Shown here in pieces: positions 9,401 through 20,950 of a DNA stretch of 64,000 nt. The notes below the pieces were generated by a model. It did not search any database. It was given only the letters and a program-made list of their open reading frames with translations, and was not told the origin of the DNA. Numbering within the stretch: position 1 is the first letter of the stretch; every line of letters starts with the position of its first letter. This DNA comes from Sphingomonadaceae bacterium (GTDB lineage Bacteria > Pseudomonadota > Alphaproteobacteria > Sphingomonadales > Sphingomonadaceae). The stretch covers positions 656,873 to 720,872 of the forward strand of contig JADZEQ010000005.1 of the NCBI GenBank assembly GCA_020850455.1, written 5' to 3'. Made by a program: the position numbers and the translations under genes.

Positions 9401-10150
9401 TCATGGTATCACGCCGACTTCGCCCGCGTGGATTATGCGTAACTGTCCATCGTCGAGCCGGATGCGCAGCGCGCCATCCTGCTCTAGGCCGTCAAACCGC
9501 CCCGTCAATCCGGCTTGCGGCGCATCATCCTGTGGCGCGCGCAAGTATAGGCTGGTGCCAATTGGGTGCGCGCGGTGCAACCAGCGCGACAATATCGCAT
9601 CGGGCCATTCCCCCCCCCGCCAACCGCATAATGCATCGGCAAATTTGGTGGCAAGAATTTGGGCAAAATCATCCCGCGCGATGTCATGGCCGAATGCGCT
9701 GAGCGCGACAGCATCGCGCCCCGCCAATTGCGGCGCAAAGCTGAGGTTGACCCCGATGCCGATGACAATCGCATCGCCCTGCCCCTCCAGCAAAACCCCG
9801 GCCAGCTTGGCCTTGTGCCACAATAGGTCGTTCGGCCATTTCAGCATCAGCCCCGGTGCATCGCCGGCAAAATGGGTCACCGCATCGTGGAGCGCAACGC
9901 CCGCCAACAGCGACAGGCTTGCCGCGGGCGGGTCACCCGCGCGGCGGGCCACCATTGTCGATCCCATGAAATTGCCAGAGCCGCCTGCCGCGCCATCGTC
10001 CCACTGGCGGCCAAGCCGCCCGCGCCCAGCACTCTGCCGGTCGGTGATGCGCCAATAACCCTCCCCCGGTGCGCGGTGGTCGGCGATAAGCTGCAGAATA
10101 TCGGCGTTGGTCGAACCGGTTTCGCGGATAAAATCCAGATATATGCTCAG
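9401..10150 (-). CDS. birA: Biotin-[acetyl-CoA-carboxylase] ligase, probable CTG start
   Basis: Biotin protein ligase catalytic domain: ETGSTNADIL near residue 9, GRGRLGRQW near residue 40, KWPNDLLW and GIGVNL later. There is no N-terminal helix-turn-helix, so it is the monofunctional form without repressor function. It attaches biotin to acetyl-CoA carboxylase carrier protein. No ATG, GTG or TTG precedes ETGSTN in frame close enough; CTG at 10150 gives the right N-terminus and overlaps the nuoN stop as CTGA. The first ATG in frame (9976) would delete the biotin/ATP site. The start codon is therefore inferred. Length 249 residues. Confidence 0.82.
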   Translation of the reverse strand: MSIYLDFIRETGSTNADILQLIADHRAPGEGYWRITDRQSAGRGRLGRQWDDGAAGGSGNFMGSTMVARRAGDPPAASLSLLAGVALHDAVTHFAGDAPGLMLKWPNDLLWHKAKLAGVLLEGQGDAIVIGIGVNLSFAPQLAGRDAVALSAFGHDIARDDFAQILATKFADALCGWRGGEWPDAILSRWLHRAHPIGTSLYLRAPQDDAPQAGLTGRFDGLEQDGALRIRLDDGQLRIIHAGEVGVIP

Positions 10151-11583
10151 AGCAGCGCACTCGCCGCATGGTGGGTCGCATGGGCCAATGGGCCGACCAG
10201 CACAAAGCCAAATATGCTGACATAGGCTGCCGCCAGCCCCATGACGCCGCGTTCCATCCAGCCGCCCGAAACGGGGAATTCCACCCCCGACGGCGGGTCA
10301 AACAACATCACCTTGATGACGCGCAGATAATAAAATGCGCCGATGACAGAAGCGATAGCCCCGACCACCGCCAAGGGGATGAGGCCGACGCCGATCGCCG
10401 CGCTGAACACCAATAATTTAGGCCAAAAACCGAACAATGGCGGTATCCCGGCGAGGGAGAACATGAAGATCGCCAGCGCCAGCGCCAGCGCCGGGCGTTG
10501 CCGCCACAGCCCGCCGAGCGCGGCAATATCCTCCACCATTTCGCCGTCGGCCTTGCGCATTTGCAACACCGCCAAAAAGCTGCCGAGCGTCATGACGACA
10601 TATACCAGCAAATAGCTCAAAACAGCGGCAATCCCCGCCGCGCTGCCCGACGCCAGCCCCATCAGCATAAAGCCGACATTGGCAATCGAACTATAGGCGA
10701 GCAGCCGTTTGATATTGCGCTGGCCAATCGCGCCAAACGCCCCCCAAAGCATCGATGCCATCGACAAAAAGGCGATGATCTGCTGCCAATCGGCCATCGC
10801 GCCGCCAAAGGCTTCGATGCACACGCGCACCAACAGTGCGACTGATGCGACCTTGGGCGCGCTGGCAAAAAAGGCGGTCACCGGGGTCGGCGCGCCTTCA
10901 TATACATCGGGGGTCCACATATGGAACGGCACCGCCGACACTTTGAAGCCAAGGCCGGTCAGGACAAAGATGACGCCCACCAACACACCAAGCTTGCCTG
11001 CGCCTGCAAAGCCGAGCGCGATACCGCTGAAATTGGTCGAGCCGGTAAAGCCATAAATCAGCGACATGCCGAACAGCAAAATCCCCGACGCCAGCGCGCC
11101 GAGGACGAAATATTTCAGCCCCGCCTCCGCCGCGCGACTGTCATTGCGGCTCATGCTGGCGAGCACATAGGCGGCAAGGCTGTTGAGTTCCAAACCGACA
11201 TAAAGCGTCATCAGGTCATGCGCACTGACCATGATCGACATGCCGAGTGCGGCAAAGAGGATGAGGATGGGATATTCCGAACGATAGCCCTCCCGCGCGA
11301 AAAAGCGCGGCGCGAGGAGGAGGGAGATGATCGCCGCGCCATAGATTAAAATCTTGGCGAAATTGGCAAAGGCATCGATGCGAATGCTGCCGGAAAATAT
11401 CGGCCCCGCCGCAACATGGCCCTGCAACAATAGGCCGAGCGCCAACGCCAGCACCATCGCGGCGAACGCATTGGTCAGTTCGGCCACCCGATCACCGGCA
11501 AAGGCGGCGACCATCAACAGGATCAACCCGCCAATCGTCAGCGTCAATTCGGGTAAAATAAGCAGGATTTCTGCGCTGTTCAT
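10147..11583 (-). CDS. nuoN: NADH-quinone oxidoreductase subunit N
   Basis: 478 residues, a multi-helix antiporter-like (Mrp-type) proton-pumping subunit of complex I. Family motifs include the first helix ILLILPELTLTIGGLILL, LYVGLELNSLAAYVLA, and the lysine-bearing helix FKVSAVPFHMWTPDVYEGAPTP. It is the distal gene of nuoA-N. The ATG overlaps the nuoM stop by one base, and the stop overlaps birA. Length and sequence look fully normal. Confidence 0.95.
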   Translation of the reverse strand: MNSAEILLILPELTLTIGGLILLMVAAFAGDRVAELTNAFAAMVLALALGLLLQGHVAAGPIFSGSIRIDAFANFAKILIYGAAIISLLLAPRFFAREGYRSEYPILILFAALGMSIMVSAHDLMTLYVGLELNSLAAYVLASMSRNDSRAAEAGLKYFVLGALASGILLFGMSLIYGFTGSTNFSGIALGFAGAGKLGVLVGVIFVLTGLGFKVSAVPFHMWTPDVYEGAPTPVTAFFASAPKVASVALLVRVCIEAFGGAMADWQQIIAFLSMASMLWGAFGAIGQRNIKRLLAYSSIANVGFMLMGLASGSAAGIAAVLSYLLVYVVMTLGSFLAVLQMRKADGEMVEDIAALGGLWRQRPALALALAIFMFSLAGIPPLFGFWPKLLVFSAAIGVGLIPLAVVGAIASVIGAFYYLRVIKVMLFDPPSGVEFPVSGGWMERGVMGLAAAYVSIFGFVLVGPLAHATHHAASALL

Positions 11584-13124
11584 CAGTGCGCACTCCCCGG
11601 CGCTGCTTCATGGGATGATGGTGTCGGGCGGCTCGACGCGGCACGGTAATGCGCGTCGCCTGCCGGTTTGGCGTTCGCCATCCGTGCGGCAATCGCCGTC
11701 GCATCGCGGCGCATCGGCGCCAGAAAGGGTTCGGGGTAGACGCCCATCCACAGCACCACCGCCGCAATCGGGGTGAGCAACAACCATTCGCGCAGCGACA
11801 GGTCGCGCATCGACAATGTATCCTCACCCGCCGCGCTGCCAAAGGCGATGCGCCGATAGAGCCAGAGCATATAGCCCGCGCCCAGGATAATCCCGGTCGC
11901 GCAGAGGAAGGCCACCCAGGAGGAGGCTTCGTAAATGCCAATCAGGCTCAAAAACTCACCGACAAAGCCGCTGGTTGCGGGGAGGCCGATCGACGCCATG
12001 GTGAAAAAGAGGAAGAGCAAGGCATAGCCCGGCATATTGTTGGAAAGCCCGCCATAGCGTGCGATTTCGCGGGTATGCAGCCGGTCATAAATGACCCCGA
12101 CGCATAAAAAGAGCGCGCCCGACACCAGACCATGGCTCAGCATGACGATCAGCGCGCCCTCTATCCCCTGCTGGTTGAACGCAAAAAGGCCCGCCGTCAC
12201 AATCGCCATATGCGCGACGGATGAATAAGCGATCAGCTTTTTCATATCGCTTTGCACCAGCGCGACGAGGCTGGTGTAAATCACCGCCACCGCCGACAGG
12301 GCAAAAATCAGCCACATGAAATCGGCCGACGCGTCGGGGAACATCGGGATGGAAAAGCGCAAAAAGCCGTAACCGCCCATTTTGAGCAGGACGCCCGCCA
12401 GAATGACCGAACCGGCGGTCGGTGCCTGCACGTGCGCGTCGGGCAACCATGTGTGGACCGGCCACATCGGCATTTTGACCGCAAAGCTCGCAAAAAAGGC
12501 CAGCCACAGCCAGCGCTGCGCCGCGACCGGGAAATCGCTGTGCATCAAGGTCGGTATATCAGCGGTGCCTGCGGCATAGATCATCCAGATCATTGCGACC
12601 AGCATCAGCACCGAACCGAGCAGCGTATAGAGGAAGAATTTATAGCTGGCGTAAATGCGGTTCGCCCCGCCCCATATCCCGATGATCAGATACATGGGGA
12701 TCAGGCCAGCTTCGAAGAAAATATAAAATAGGATAAGGTCTTGCGCCGCGAAGACGCCGATCATCAGCGCCTCCATGAACAAGAAGCTCGCCATATAAAG
12801 GCCGACGCGTTCGGTGATGCTATTCCAACTCGCCCCGATGCAGATCGGCATCAAAAATACCGACAGCATGATCAGCATCAGCGAAATGCCATCAATCCCC
12901 ATCGCCCAATAAAATTGGCCGACAATCGGTGCGCGCTCGACAAATTGCCATACCGGCCCCGCAACATCGAAACGCGCCCACATCACGCAGCCCAGCGCAA
13001 AGGTAGCGAGCGTCGTCACCAGCGCGGTCCAGCGCGCCGCGCGGTCCCCCAGAAACAGACAGGCGAGCGCCCCCAGCGCCGGCAGCGCGATCAGCGTCGA
13101 AAGCATCGGAAAATTGCCCAACAT
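11583..13124 (-). CDS. nuoM: NADH-quinone oxidoreductase subunit M
   Basis: 513 residues, antiporter-like membrane subunit. [21 protein letters not shown] carries the conserved membrane glutamate, [20 protein letters not shown] the pumping-helix lysine region, and [13 protein letters not shown] follows. The start chosen is ATG at 13124, in a TGATG overlap with the nuoL stop; a longer in-frame start at 13148 would add eight residues inside nuoL and is less likely. The C-terminus has an Ala/Ser/Pro-rich tail of about 35 residues, common in this subunit. Confidence 0.94.
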   Translation of the reverse strand: MLGNFPMLSTLIALPALGALACLFLGDRAARWTALVTTLATFALGCVMWARFDVAGPVWQFVERAPIVGQFYWAMGIDGISLMLIMLSVFLMPICIGASWNSITERVGLYMASFLFMEALMIGVFAAQDLILFYIFFEAGLIPMYLIIGIWGGANRIYASYKFFLYTLLGSVLMLVAMIWMIYAAGTADIPTLMHSDFPVAAQRWLWLAFFASFAVKMPMWPVHTWLPDAHVQAPTAGSVILAGVLLKMGGYGFLRFSIPMFPDASADFMWLIFALSAVAVIYTSLVALVQSDMKKLIAYSSVAHMAIVTAGLFAFNQQGIEGALIVMLSHGLVSGALFLCVGVIYDRLHTREIARYGGLSNNMPGYALLFLFFTMASIGLPATSGFVGEFLSLIGIYEASSWVAFLCATGIILGAGYMLWLYRRIAFGSAAGEDTLSMRDLSLREWLLLTPIAAVVLWMGVYPEPFLAPMRRDATAIAARMANAKPAGDAHYRAASSRPTPSSHEAAPGSAH

Positions 13125-15169
13125 CAGCGCACCACCGCCATCAGCCAAGTCACCAGCGCGGCAAGGCCGATTAGCATGACAAAGGCATAGCTATAAAGAA
13201 AACCGGACTGGATTTTGACCGCAACGCCACTGGTTCCGGCGACCGCGCGGGCCGCACCATCTGGGCCGAAACGGTCGATGATAGCTTCATCGCCGCCCTT
13301 CCAGAATATCCGGCCCAAGGCCTGCGCCGGGCGGACGAAAATGGCATCATATAATTCGTCAAAATACCATTTGCGAAAGACGAAATTATGCAGCCCGGAC
13401 ATGTTGGCGACAAAGCGCGCCGGGGCGTCGGGGTGGCGGATATAATTGCGCCACGCGATCAGCAGGCCGATGATCATCGCGCTCGCCGGCATCAGTTTCG
13501 CCCACAGCGGGATTTCGTGCATCGCGTGCATCAGATGCGCGTCAAAGGCGATGCTGCCAGCCCAGAAATGCGCCCCTTCCTCTGCGCCGACAAAGGCATG
13601 GTGAAAGAAATAGCCCGCCAGCACCGCACCCGTGGTCAGCAATGCCAATGGAACGAGCATGGAAAGCGGGCTTTCATGCGGGTGATAGCCCGCCGTGCCG
13701 TCGTCATGGCCATGCTGGTCACCATGCGCATGCGCCGCCGCATGATCGTGGCCGTGGTCTTGGCCGTGGTCGTGCACCGCATGCTGGATATGTTCGCTTG
13801 TCCCCCAGCGCGGCTTGCCAAAAAAGGTCAGGAACATCAGGCGCCAGCTATAGAAACTGGTCAAAAGCGCGACGAAACAGCCGACCCAGAAAACCAATTG
13901 CCCATTGGGGCCGCTGGCAAAGGCGCTTTCCAAAATCGCATCCTTGGAGAAGAAGCCGGCAAAGCCAAAGCTGGTCAGCGGAATACCGACCCCGGTGATC
14001 GCCAAGGTTCCAGCCATCATCGTCCAATAGGTGAAGGGGATATGTTTCCGCAGCGCGCCATAATGGCGCATATCCTGTTCATGGTGCATCGCATGAATGA
14101 CGCTGCCCGCCCCCAAGAATAGCAATGCCTTGAAGAAAGCGTGGGTGAATAAATGGAACATCGCCGCGCCATAGGCACCAACCCCGGCGGCAAAGAACAT
14201 ATAGCCCAATTGCGAACAGGTCGAATAAGCGATGACCCGCTTTATATCATGCTGGCAGGTGCCGACCGTCCCGGCAAAGAAGCAGGTCGCAGCGCCAATG
14301 AAGGTGACAAAGCCCAATGCAACCGGGGCCGCTTCAAACATGGGCGACAGGCGGCAGAGCATGAAAACCCCCGCCGTCACCATCGTCGCGGCGTGGATCA
14401 ATGCCGAAACCGGGGTCGGCCCCTCCATCGCGTCAGGCAACCATGTGTGGAGGCCCAGCTGTGCCGATTTGCCCATCGCACCGATGAACAGCAGCAGGCA
14501 CAAAATGGTCAGCGTATCGAACCGCATCGACAAAAAGCTGATGTGTGAACCGGCGACCGCCGGGGCGGCGGCCAAAACTTCGGGGATGGACACCGTCCGA
14601 AAGACGAGGAAGGTGCCAAAAATCCCTAGCATAAAGCCAAGGTCACCCACACGGTTGACGACAAAGGCCTTTATTGCTGCCGCATTGGCCGACGGCTTAT
14701 GATACCAGAAACCGATCAGCAGATAGGACGCCAGCCCCACCCCTTCCCAGCCAAAAAACATCTGCACCAAATTGTCGGCAGTCACCAGCATCAGCATGGC
14801 AAAGGTAAAGAGCGACAAATAAGCGAAAAAGCGCGGCTGGCTGGGGTCTTCGGCCATATAGCCCCAGCTATAAAGGTGGACGAGCGCAGACACGCTGGTC
14901 ACCACCACCAACATCACGGCGGTCAGCGTATCGACGCGCAATGCCCAGTCAAAGACCAGATCGCCCGATGACAACCAATGGAGCACTGGGGTCACGCCCG
15001 CTGTGCCATGGCCGGTCAAAAAGCTGATGAAAATCGGCCAGCTCAACGCGCAAGCAGCAAAAAGCGCGCCCGTCGTCACCAATTTGGCGGCAAAATTGCC
15101 GATGAAACGTCCGCCCAGCCCCGCGACAATTGCGGCAAGCAAGGGCAGAAAGACAATATAGCTAATCAT
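13124..15169 (-). CDS. nuoL: NADH-quinone oxidoreductase subunit L
   Basis: 681 residues, the largest antiporter-like subunit with the long lateral helix at the C-terminus. Signatures are [38 protein letters not shown] and [17 protein letters not shown]. Unusually, residues about 458-499 (coordinates about 13673-13796) form a His/Asp-rich hydrophilic loop with repeated DHGHDH and HAHG elements, between the [10 protein letters not shown] segment and the next helix. It follows nuoK by seven bases and overlaps nuoM by one. Confidence 0.95.
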   Translation of the reverse strand: MISYIVFLPLLAAIVAGLGGRFIGNFAAKLVTTGALFAACALSWPIFISFLTGHGTAGVTPVLHWLSSGDLVFDWALRVDTLTAVMLVVVTSVSALVHLYSWGYMAEDPSQPRFFAYLSLFTFAMLMLVTADNLVQMFFGWEGVGLASYLLIGFWYHKPSANAAAIKAFVVNRVGDLGFMLGIFGTFLVFRTVSIPEVLAAAPAVAGSHISFLSMRFDTLTILCLLLFIGAMGKSAQLGLHTWLPDAMEGPTPVSALIHAATMVTAGVFMLCRLSPMFEAAPVALGFVTFIGAATCFFAGTVGTCQHDIKRVIAYSTCSQLGYMFFAAGVGAYGAAMFHLFTHAFFKALLFLGAGSVIHAMHHEQDMRHYGALRKHIPFTYWTMMAGTLAITGVGIPLTSFGFAGFFSKDAILESAFASGPNGQLVFWVGCFVALLTSFYSWRLMFLTFFGKPRWGTSEHIQHAVHDHGQDHGHDHAAAHAHGDQHGHDDGTAGYHPHESPLSMLVPLALLTTGAVLAGYFFHHAFVGAEEGAHFWAGSIAFDAHLMHAMHEIPLWAKLMPASAMIIGLLIAWRNYIRHPDAPARFVANMSGLHNFVFRKWYFDELYDAIFVRPAQALGRIFWKGGDEAIIDRFGPDGAARAVAGTSGVAVKIQSGFLYSYAFVMLIGLAALVTWLMAVVR

Positions 15170-15176
15170 CGGCGCG

Positions 15177-15482
15177 TCAGCCCTTCATCTGGTTGGCGTC
15201 ATCGACCGCGATGGTGCCGCGCCCACGGAAGTAAATCACCAAAATGGCGAGCCCGATTGCTGCTTCACCCGCCGCAACCGTCAATACGAACATCGCAAAA
15301 ACCTGCCCCGCCAGATCGCCCAAAAAGGCCGAAAATGCGACAAGGTTGATGTTGACCGCGAGCAGGATCAGCTCAACCGCCATCAGGATGATGATGATAT
15401 TTTTGCGGTTGATGAAAATGCCGAGCACGCCGAGCACGAACAAGATCGTGCTGACCGTCAGATAATGGGCAAGCCCGATCAT
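15177..15482 (-). CDS. nuoK: NADH-quinone oxidoreductase subunit K
   Basis: 101 residues, three transmembrane helices, MrpC-like. The middle helix [17 protein letters not shown] carries the conserved membrane glutamate (about residue 35) and a second acidic residue lies in [13 protein letters not shown], both tied to proton movement. The ATG overlaps the nuoJ stop by four bases. Standard length. Confidence 0.95.
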   Translation of the reverse strand: MIGLAHYLTVSTILFVLGVLGIFINRKNIIIILMAVELILLAVNINLVAFSAFLGDLAGQVFAMFVLTVAAGEAAIGLAILVIYFRGRGTIAVDDANQMKG

Positions 15483-16090
15483 AATTCCACCCCCTGCCCT
15501 ATCGGCTGGTTGACAAGGCGCACCGCATCCTTGGGGCGGCGAGCATTTTGTGCTGCAACATTCTGCCGCCGCACTCCGCCACGCGGCCGGTTGGTGAGGA
15601 CGATGGCCCCGATCATCGCAACGAGCAGGATGATGCCCGCGGCTTCAAACAGGAAAATATAGCGGGAATAGAGCAGCTCACCCACCTGCTGAATATTGCT
15701 CGACGCGCTATGGACAGGCGCAATCCGCCCGGCCAATTGCACCCCGCCCGCCCGCCATGAGCCAAGCGCAAAGAGCATTTCGGCGGCGAGTACCACCGCC
15801 AGCAACGCACCGAACGGCAGATAGCGGACAAAACCGCTGCGCAGCGCGGCGAAATCAATGTCGAGCATCATCACGACGAACAAGAACAGCACCGCGACCG
15901 CACCGACATAGACGATGACCAGCAGCATCGCGATAAACTCGGCACCGAGCAGCAGCATCAGCCCGGCGGCGTTGAAAAAGGCGAGGATGAGCCACAGCAC
16001 GCTATGCACCGGGTTGCGCGCCAAAATAGTCAGCGCGCCCGAAGCGATCAGGATGGTGGCGAACAGGTAAAAGGCGATGATCTGCATCAT
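15479..16090 (-). CDS. nuoJ: NADH-quinone oxidoreductase subunit J
   Basis: 203 residues, five-helix membrane subunit. The family core [19 protein letters not shown] and [29 protein letters not shown] is present, including the third-helix region that undergoes pi-bulge rearrangement in complex I. The C-terminal 35 residues ([19 protein letters not shown]) are cytoplasmic and basic. It is separated from nuoI by 12 bases and overlaps nuoK by four. Confidence 0.95.
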   Translation of the reverse strand: MMQIIAFYLFATILIASGALTILARNPVHSVLWLILAFFNAAGLMLLLGAEFIAMLLVIVYVGAVAVLFLFVVMMLDIDFAALRSGFVRYLPFGALLAVVLAAEMLFALGSWRAGGVQLAGRIAPVHSASSNIQQVGELLYSRYIFLFEAAGIILLVAMIGAIVLTNRPRGGVRRQNVAAQNARRPKDAVRLVNQPIGQGVEL

Positions 16091-16102
16091 ATCGGCCGCG
16101 CC

Positions 16103-16588
16103 CTATCGATAGGGCGCATCGGCGGCAATATTTGCCGCGATCGCGCGTTCCCATTTGTCCCCGTTGGCGAGCAATTTGGCCTTGTCATAAAGCAATTCCT
16201 CCCGCGTTTCGGTGGCAAATTCGAAGTTTGGGCCTTCGACAATCGCATCGACCGGGCAGGCTTCCTGACAAAAACCGCAATAGATGCATTTGGTCATGTC
16301 GATGTCGTAACGCGTCGTGCGGCGCGAACCATCTTCGCGCGGCTCCGCCTCTATGGTGATCGCTTGCGCCGGGCAGATTGCTTCGCACAATTTGCACGCG
16401 ATGCAGCGTTCTTCGCCATTGGGGTAACGACGCAGCGCATGTTCACCGCGAAAACGCGGGGAAAGCGGGTTTTTCTCGAAAGGATAGTTGATCGTCGCCT
16501 TGACCTTGAAGAAATATTTCAAGGTCAGCGCGTGGGCGACGATAAATTCCCACAAAGTCCAGCTTTTGATGAACTGTCCGACACTCAT
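16103..16588 (-). CDS. nuoI: NADH-quinone oxidoreductase subunit I
   Basis: 161 residues, ferredoxin-like subunit bearing clusters N6a and N6b. Two [4Fe-4S] motifs are visible, [12 protein letters not shown] (about residue 60) and [12 protein letters not shown] (about residue 99). It relays electrons from NuoG to NuoB at the base of the peripheral arm. The start overlaps the nuoH stop by four bases. All eight ligand cysteines are intact. Confidence 0.96.
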   Translation of the reverse strand: MSVGQFIKSWTLWEFIVAHALTLKYFFKVKATINYPFEKNPLSPRFRGEHALRRYPNGEERCIACKLCEAICPAQAITIEAEPREDGSRRTTRYDIDMTKCIYCGFCQEACPVDAIVEGPNFEFATETREELLYDKAKLLANGDKWERAIAANIAADAPYR

Positions 16589-17631
16589 GCCCCATACCTC
16601 GTCAGCATCAGAAAGCCCGACACCAAAAACACCCAGAACAGCGACAGTGGCAGAAAAATCTTCCAGCCCAGCCGCATCAATTGGTCATAACGATAGCGCG
16701 GCACCGTCGCCTTCACCCAACTGAAGACAAAGAAAAAGAACAGGATTTTGGCAAAGAACCAGATCATCCCCGGCACGGCATAGAGCGGCGCCCAGTCGAT
16801 CGGCGGCAACCAACCGCCCCAGAAGAGCACGGCGTTGAGCGCACACATCAAAATGACATTGGCATATTCGCCGAGCCAAAAGAGCGCGAAGCTCATCGAA
16901 CTATATTCGGTCTGATAGCCCGCGACCAACTCGCTCTCCGCTTCGGTAAGGTCAAAGGGCGTGCGCGCGGTTTCGGCCATCGCCGAAATCAGGAACACGA
17001 CCGCCATGGGAAGCAGCATCGGGTTGAAGCCAAAGCCGTTGATAAAGCCCAGCACATGCCCCTTTTGCGCCAGAACGATAGTCGACAGGTTGAAACTGTC
17101 GGCCATCAGCACGACCGAAATCAGCACAAAGCCAATCGATACTTCATAGCTGATCATCTGTGCGGCGGCACGTAATGCGCTGAAAAATGGATATTTACTG
17201 TTGGATGACCAGCCCGATATCACCACCCCATAAACGCCGAGCGACGATATGGCGAGAATATAGAGCAGCCCGACATTGATGTCGGCGAGCACCTGCTGCG
17301 ACCCGAAGGGGATGACCGCCCAGGCCATTTGCGCGACGGTAAAGGTGATGATCGGCGCGATCAGGAACAAAATCTTGTTCGCGCTCGACGGGATGATCGT
17401 TTCTTGCAGAAAGACTTTCAGACCATCGGCAAAGCTTTGCAGCAAGCCAAAGGGGCCAACGACATTGGGGCCCCGGCGCAGCGCCATCGCCGCCCAGATT
17501 TTGCGGTCGGCGTAAATGATCATCGCCACCGCCAGCATCAGCGGCAGCGCAATCATCAGGATGAGGATGAGCGTGGCGACAAGCCAACCCAATTCCACCC
17601 CCAAAAAGGTCGATTGGAACCAAGCGGTCAT
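16585..17631 (-). CDS. nuoH: NADH-quinone oxidoreductase subunit H
   Basis: 348 residues, eight-helix subunit forming most of the quinone tunnel. Signatures: [33 protein letters not shown] near the N-terminus and [25 protein letters not shown] in the middle. ATG at 17631 overlaps the nuoG stop (ATGA); an in-frame start at 17781 would add 50 residues of nuoG shadow and is rejected. Normal length. Confidence 0.95.
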   Translation of the reverse strand: MTAWFQSTFLGVELGWLVATLILILMIALPLMLAVAMIIYADRKIWAAMALRRGPNVVGPFGLLQSFADGLKVFLQETIIPSSANKILFLIAPIITFTVAQMAWAVIPFGSQQVLADINVGLLYILAISSLGVYGVVISGWSSNSKYPFFSALRAAAQMISYEVSIGFVLISVVLMADSFNLSTIVLAQKGHVLGFINGFGFNPMLLPMAVVFLISAMAETARTPFDLTEAESELVAGYQTEYSSMSFALFWLGEYANVILMCALNAVLFWGGWLPPIDWAPLYAVPGMIWFFAKILFFFFVFSWVKATVPRYRYDQLMRLGWKIFLPLSLFWVFLVSGFLMLTRYGA

Positions 17632-19655
17632 TCGGCGGCCTCCGCAAAAATCTGGCCGTGCAATAATTCGGCCGAACAACGCTGCATCGTCGCGCTGGCG
17701 CGGGCGATGGCGTTGGTCAGGTAAAAATCCTTGATCGGATAGCGGATGTCGCCCTTGGGCTTGGCGTCGAGCTTGGGCCAATCCTTGGCATTTTGCGGCC
17801 AGCCATAATCGGCCCGCGCATCGACATCGCCCAGTGCCGGGACAGCGGCAATCATCGCCGCGCGGCAGCCGTCAAAGCTGTCAAAGCCGACATGGACGCC
17901 CAGCACATCGGCAAGCGCGCGCAGGATCGACCAATCTTCGCGCGCATCGCCCGGCGGGAAAACCGCCCGTTCGCTGCGCTGCACCCGCCCTTCGGTATTG
18001 ACATAGGTGCCGGGCTTTTCGCTCCACGCCGCGGCGGGCAGGATGATGTCGGCACCATGCGCGCCCTTGTCGCCATGGTGGCCGATGTAGATTTTGAGGC
18101 TATCGGCAAAGGCTGAAAAATCCACCTCATCCGCACCGAGGAATAGGACCGCCTTGGGCTTGGCGGCGATGATGTCGGCGATGCCGCCCGGCTGTGCATA
18201 GCCCAGCATCAACCCGCCCATCCGGCTTGCCGCCATATGGACGACGCCAAAACCGTTCCACCCGTCGCGGACGACATTGGCAGCCTTGGCGATGGCAAGC
18301 GCCGCGCCATGTAGCCCCGGCACGGCGAGCGCGCCGCCGCCGACGAGGATCAACGGCCGCGCCGCTCCGGCCAGTGCATCGCTGACATGCTTGGGCAATT
18401 TGCTGGCAATCGCGGCATCCGCCCCCAGCCATTCGACCTTATAGGTCAAATCCACCTCTGGCCCGATGGCAAAGGCTTTCGCCCCGCGCTTCCACACCGC
18501 CTTGCGCACGCGCGTGTTGATCAGCGGTGCTTCCCAGCGCAAATTGCTGCCGATGATCAGGATGACATCGGCATCCTCCACCGCGGCAATCCCGCTGTTG
18601 AGGTTGACCATCGCCAAATTGGACACGTCATAGGCAAGGCCGGTCTGCCGCCCCTCCAGCATCGTGCTGCCCATCGCCTGCACCAAAGCCTTGGCCGCAA
18701 ACATGGTTTCGCAATCGACCATGTCCCCCGCGATGGCGGCAATCGATGCGCCGGCATCGACAGCCCTGATTGCGTCAAAGGCTTCGGCCCAGCCTGCCGC
18801 CACCAACTTGCCGTCACGGCGCAGCCATGGCTGGTCGAGCCGCCGCACCATCAGCCCGTCGATATGGTGGCGCGCTTTGTCATGCGCCCATTCTTCGTTC
18901 ACATCATCATGGACACGCGGCAGGACGCGCAGTACCTGCCGCCCGCGCGCATCGACGCGAATATTGCTGCCCACTGCATCGGTGACGTCGATGCCGTGCG
19001 TCTTGGTCAATTCCCAAGGCCGCGCTTCAAAGGCATAGGGGCGGCTGGTCAGCGCGCCAACCGGGCAAAGGTCAACAACATTGCCCGACAATTCGCTTTG
19101 CACCGCTTGTTCGAGGTAGGATGTGATCTGCATATCCTCCCCCCGGTAAAGCGCGCCAATCTCATCGGTTCCGGCCACCTCTTCGGCAAAGCGGATGCAG
19201 CGGGTGCAATGGATGCACCGGGTCATCACCGTCTTGATGATCGGCCCCATATATTTTTCGGTTACCGCGCGCTTGTTTTCGAGCGTCCGGCTATGCCCCT
19301 TGCCATAAGCGACCGATTGGTCCTGCAAATCGCATTCGCCGCCCTGATCGCAAATCGGGCAGTCGAGTGGATGGTTGATGAGCAGAAACTCCATCACCCC
19401 TTCGCGCGCCTTTTTGACCATCTGGCTGTCGGTGCGGATGGTCTGCCCTTCGGCGGCGGGCAGCGCACAACTGGCCTGCGGCTTGGGTGGGCCGGGCGAC
19501 ACTTCGACCAAGCACATGCGGCAATTGCCGGCAATCGACAGGCGTTCATGGTAACAAAAGCGCGGGATTTCCTTGCCCGCAGCCTCACAAGCCTGCAGCA
19601 CGGTCGCGCCTGTGGGCACCTCTACCTCAATTCCATCGACGGTTAATTTGGGCAT
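17628..19655 (-). CDS. nuoG: NADH-quinone oxidoreductase subunit G
   Basis: 675 residues, the largest iron-sulfur subunit. The N-terminus holds a [2Fe-2S] site ([15 protein letters not shown]), the His-Cys cluster region ([14 protein letters not shown]) and [10 protein letters not shown], followed by a molybdopterin-oxidoreductase-like domain that is catalytically vestigial in complex I. It carries electrons along the peripheral arm. The start abuts nuoF with a one-base overlap. Typical of the alphaproteobacterial form (about 690 residues). Confidence 0.96.
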   Translation of the reverse strand: MPKLTVDGIEVEVPTGATVLQACEAAGKEIPRFCYHERLSIAGNCRMCLVEVSPGPPKPQASCALPAAEGQTIRTDSQMVKKAREGVMEFLLINHPLDCPICDQGGECDLQDQSVAYGKGHSRTLENKRAVTEKYMGPIIKTVMTRCIHCTRCIRFAEEVAGTDEIGALYRGEDMQITSYLEQAVQSELSGNVVDLCPVGALTSRPYAFEARPWELTKTHGIDVTDAVGSNIRVDARGRQVLRVLPRVHDDVNEEWAHDKARHHIDGLMVRRLDQPWLRRDGKLVAAGWAEAFDAIRAVDAGASIAAIAGDMVDCETMFAAKALVQAMGSTMLEGRQTGLAYDVSNLAMVNLNSGIAAVEDADVILIIGSNLRWEAPLINTRVRKAVWKRGAKAFAIGPEVDLTYKVEWLGADAAIASKLPKHVSDALAGAARPLILVGGGALAVPGLHGAALAIAKAANVVRDGWNGFGVVHMAASRMGGLMLGYAQPGGIADIIAAKPKAVLFLGADEVDFSAFADSLKIYIGHHGDKGAHGADIILPAAAWSEKPGTYVNTEGRVQRSERAVFPPGDAREDWSILRALADVLGVHVGFDSFDGCRAAMIAAVPALGDVDARADYGWPQNAKDWPKLDAKPKGDIRYPIKDFYLTNAIARASATMQRCSAELLHGQIFAEAAE

Positions 19656-20950
19656 TATTCCGCCGCCTCCCGCATCGCAGCGCCACGTTCGGCGATCCGC
19701 CGCTCCAACTCGGGGCGGAAATGGCGCAGCAGCCCCTGAATCGGCCAGGCCGCTGCATCACCCAGCGCGCAAATCGTATGACCTTCGACCTGTTTGGTCA
19801 CTTCCCACAATGTGTCGATTTCATGCACTTCGGCATCACCGGTGCGCAGCCGTTCCATCACCCGCCACATCCAGCCGGTGCCTTCGCGGCACGGGGTGCA
19901 TTGGCCGCAGCTTTCATGCTTGTAGAAATAGGATATGCGGCTGATCGCCCGGACGATGTCGGTCGATTTGTCCATGACGATGACCGCGGCAGTGCCCAGC
20001 CCCGAACCCACTGCCTTTAGCCCGTCGAAATCCATCGGCGCGTCGATAATATCCTTGGCCGGAACCAAGGGAACCGATGAACCGCCCGGAATAACGGCGA
20101 GCAAATTGTCCCAGCCGCCGCGCACCCCGCCGCAATGTTTTTCAATCAGTTCGCGAAAGCTGATCCCCATCGCGTCTTCGACGACGCAGGGCCGTTCGAC
20201 ATGGCCGGAAATCTGGAATAATTTCGTCCCTTCATTCCCCTTGCGGCCAATGCCCGCGAACCACGCCGCGCCGCGCCGCAAAATCGTCGGCACCACCGCG
20301 ATGCTTTCGACATTATTGACCGTTGTCGGGCAGCCATAAAGCCCCGCACCAGCCGGAAATGGGGGTTTGAGGCGCGGCTGGCCCTTTTTCCCTTCCAGAC
20401 TTTCGATCATCGCGGTTTCTTCGCCGCAGATATAGGCCCCTGCCCCGCGATGGACAAAGACGTCGAAATCATATCCTGATTTGGCGGCATTCTTGCCGAC
20501 GAGGCCCGCAGCATATGCCTCCGCCACTGCGGCTTCGAGCCGTTCGGCTTCACGAATATATTCGCCGCGAATATAGATATAGGCGGCGCGCGCGCGCATC
20601 GCATAGCCCGCGATCAGCGCCCCTTCGATCAATTTATGCGGGTCGTGGCGGATGATTTCGCGGTCCTTGCACGACCCCGGTTCGCTTTCGTCGGCATTGA
20701 TGACGAGGAAGCTTGGCCGGTCGGCACGCGGTTCTTTGGGCATGAAGCTCCATTTAAGCCCGGTCGGAAAGCCCGCCCCGCCGCGCCCGCGCAGCCCCGA
20801 TGCCTTGATCTCTTCGATAATCGCGTCCTGCCCCTTGGCCATCAACGCCTTGGTCTTGTCCCAATCGCCGCGTTTTTGCGCGGCCTTGAGCGACCAGTCC
20901 TGATAGCCATAGACGTTGGTGAAGATGCGATCCTTATCGGCGAGGCTCAT
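19655..20950 (-). CDS. nuoF: NADH-quinone oxidoreductase subunit F
   Basis: 431 residues, the NADH- and FMN-binding subunit. [13 protein letters not shown] (NADH site, about residue 60), [13 protein letters not shown] (FMN) and the N3 [4Fe-4S] ligands [15 protein letters not shown] plus HTICALGD are intact. Two ATGs occur two codons apart (20956, 20950); the second is preferred because it makes an ATGA overlap with the nuoE stop. Confidence 0.96.
   Translation of the reverse strand: MSLADKDRIFTNVYGYQDWSLKAAQKRGDWDKTKALMAKGQDAIIEEIKASGLRGRGGAGFPTGLKWSFMPKEPRADRPSFLVINADESEPGSCKDREIIRHDPHKLIEGALIAGYAMRARAAYIYIRGEYIREAERLEAAVAEAYAAGLVGKNAAKSGYDFDVFVHRGAGAYICGEETAMIESLEGKKGQPRLKPPFPAGAGLYGCPTTVNNVESIAVVPTILRRGAAWFAGIGRKGNEGTKLFQISGHVERPCVVEDAMGISFRELIEKHCGGVRGGWDNLLAVIPGGSSVPLVPAKDIIDAPMDFDGLKAVGSGLGTAAVIVMDKSTDIVRAISRISYFYKHESCGQCTPCREGTGWMWRVMERLRTGDAEVHEIDTLWEVTKQVEGHTICALGDAAAWPIQGLLRHFRPELERRIAERGAAMREAAE

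Noticed and set aside
9933-10301. 122-codon leftward frame with an ATG spanning nuoN/birA
   Set aside because: It offers an ATG near the birA start but is in a different frame from the ETGSTN ligase sequence; the encoded protein is low-complexity.
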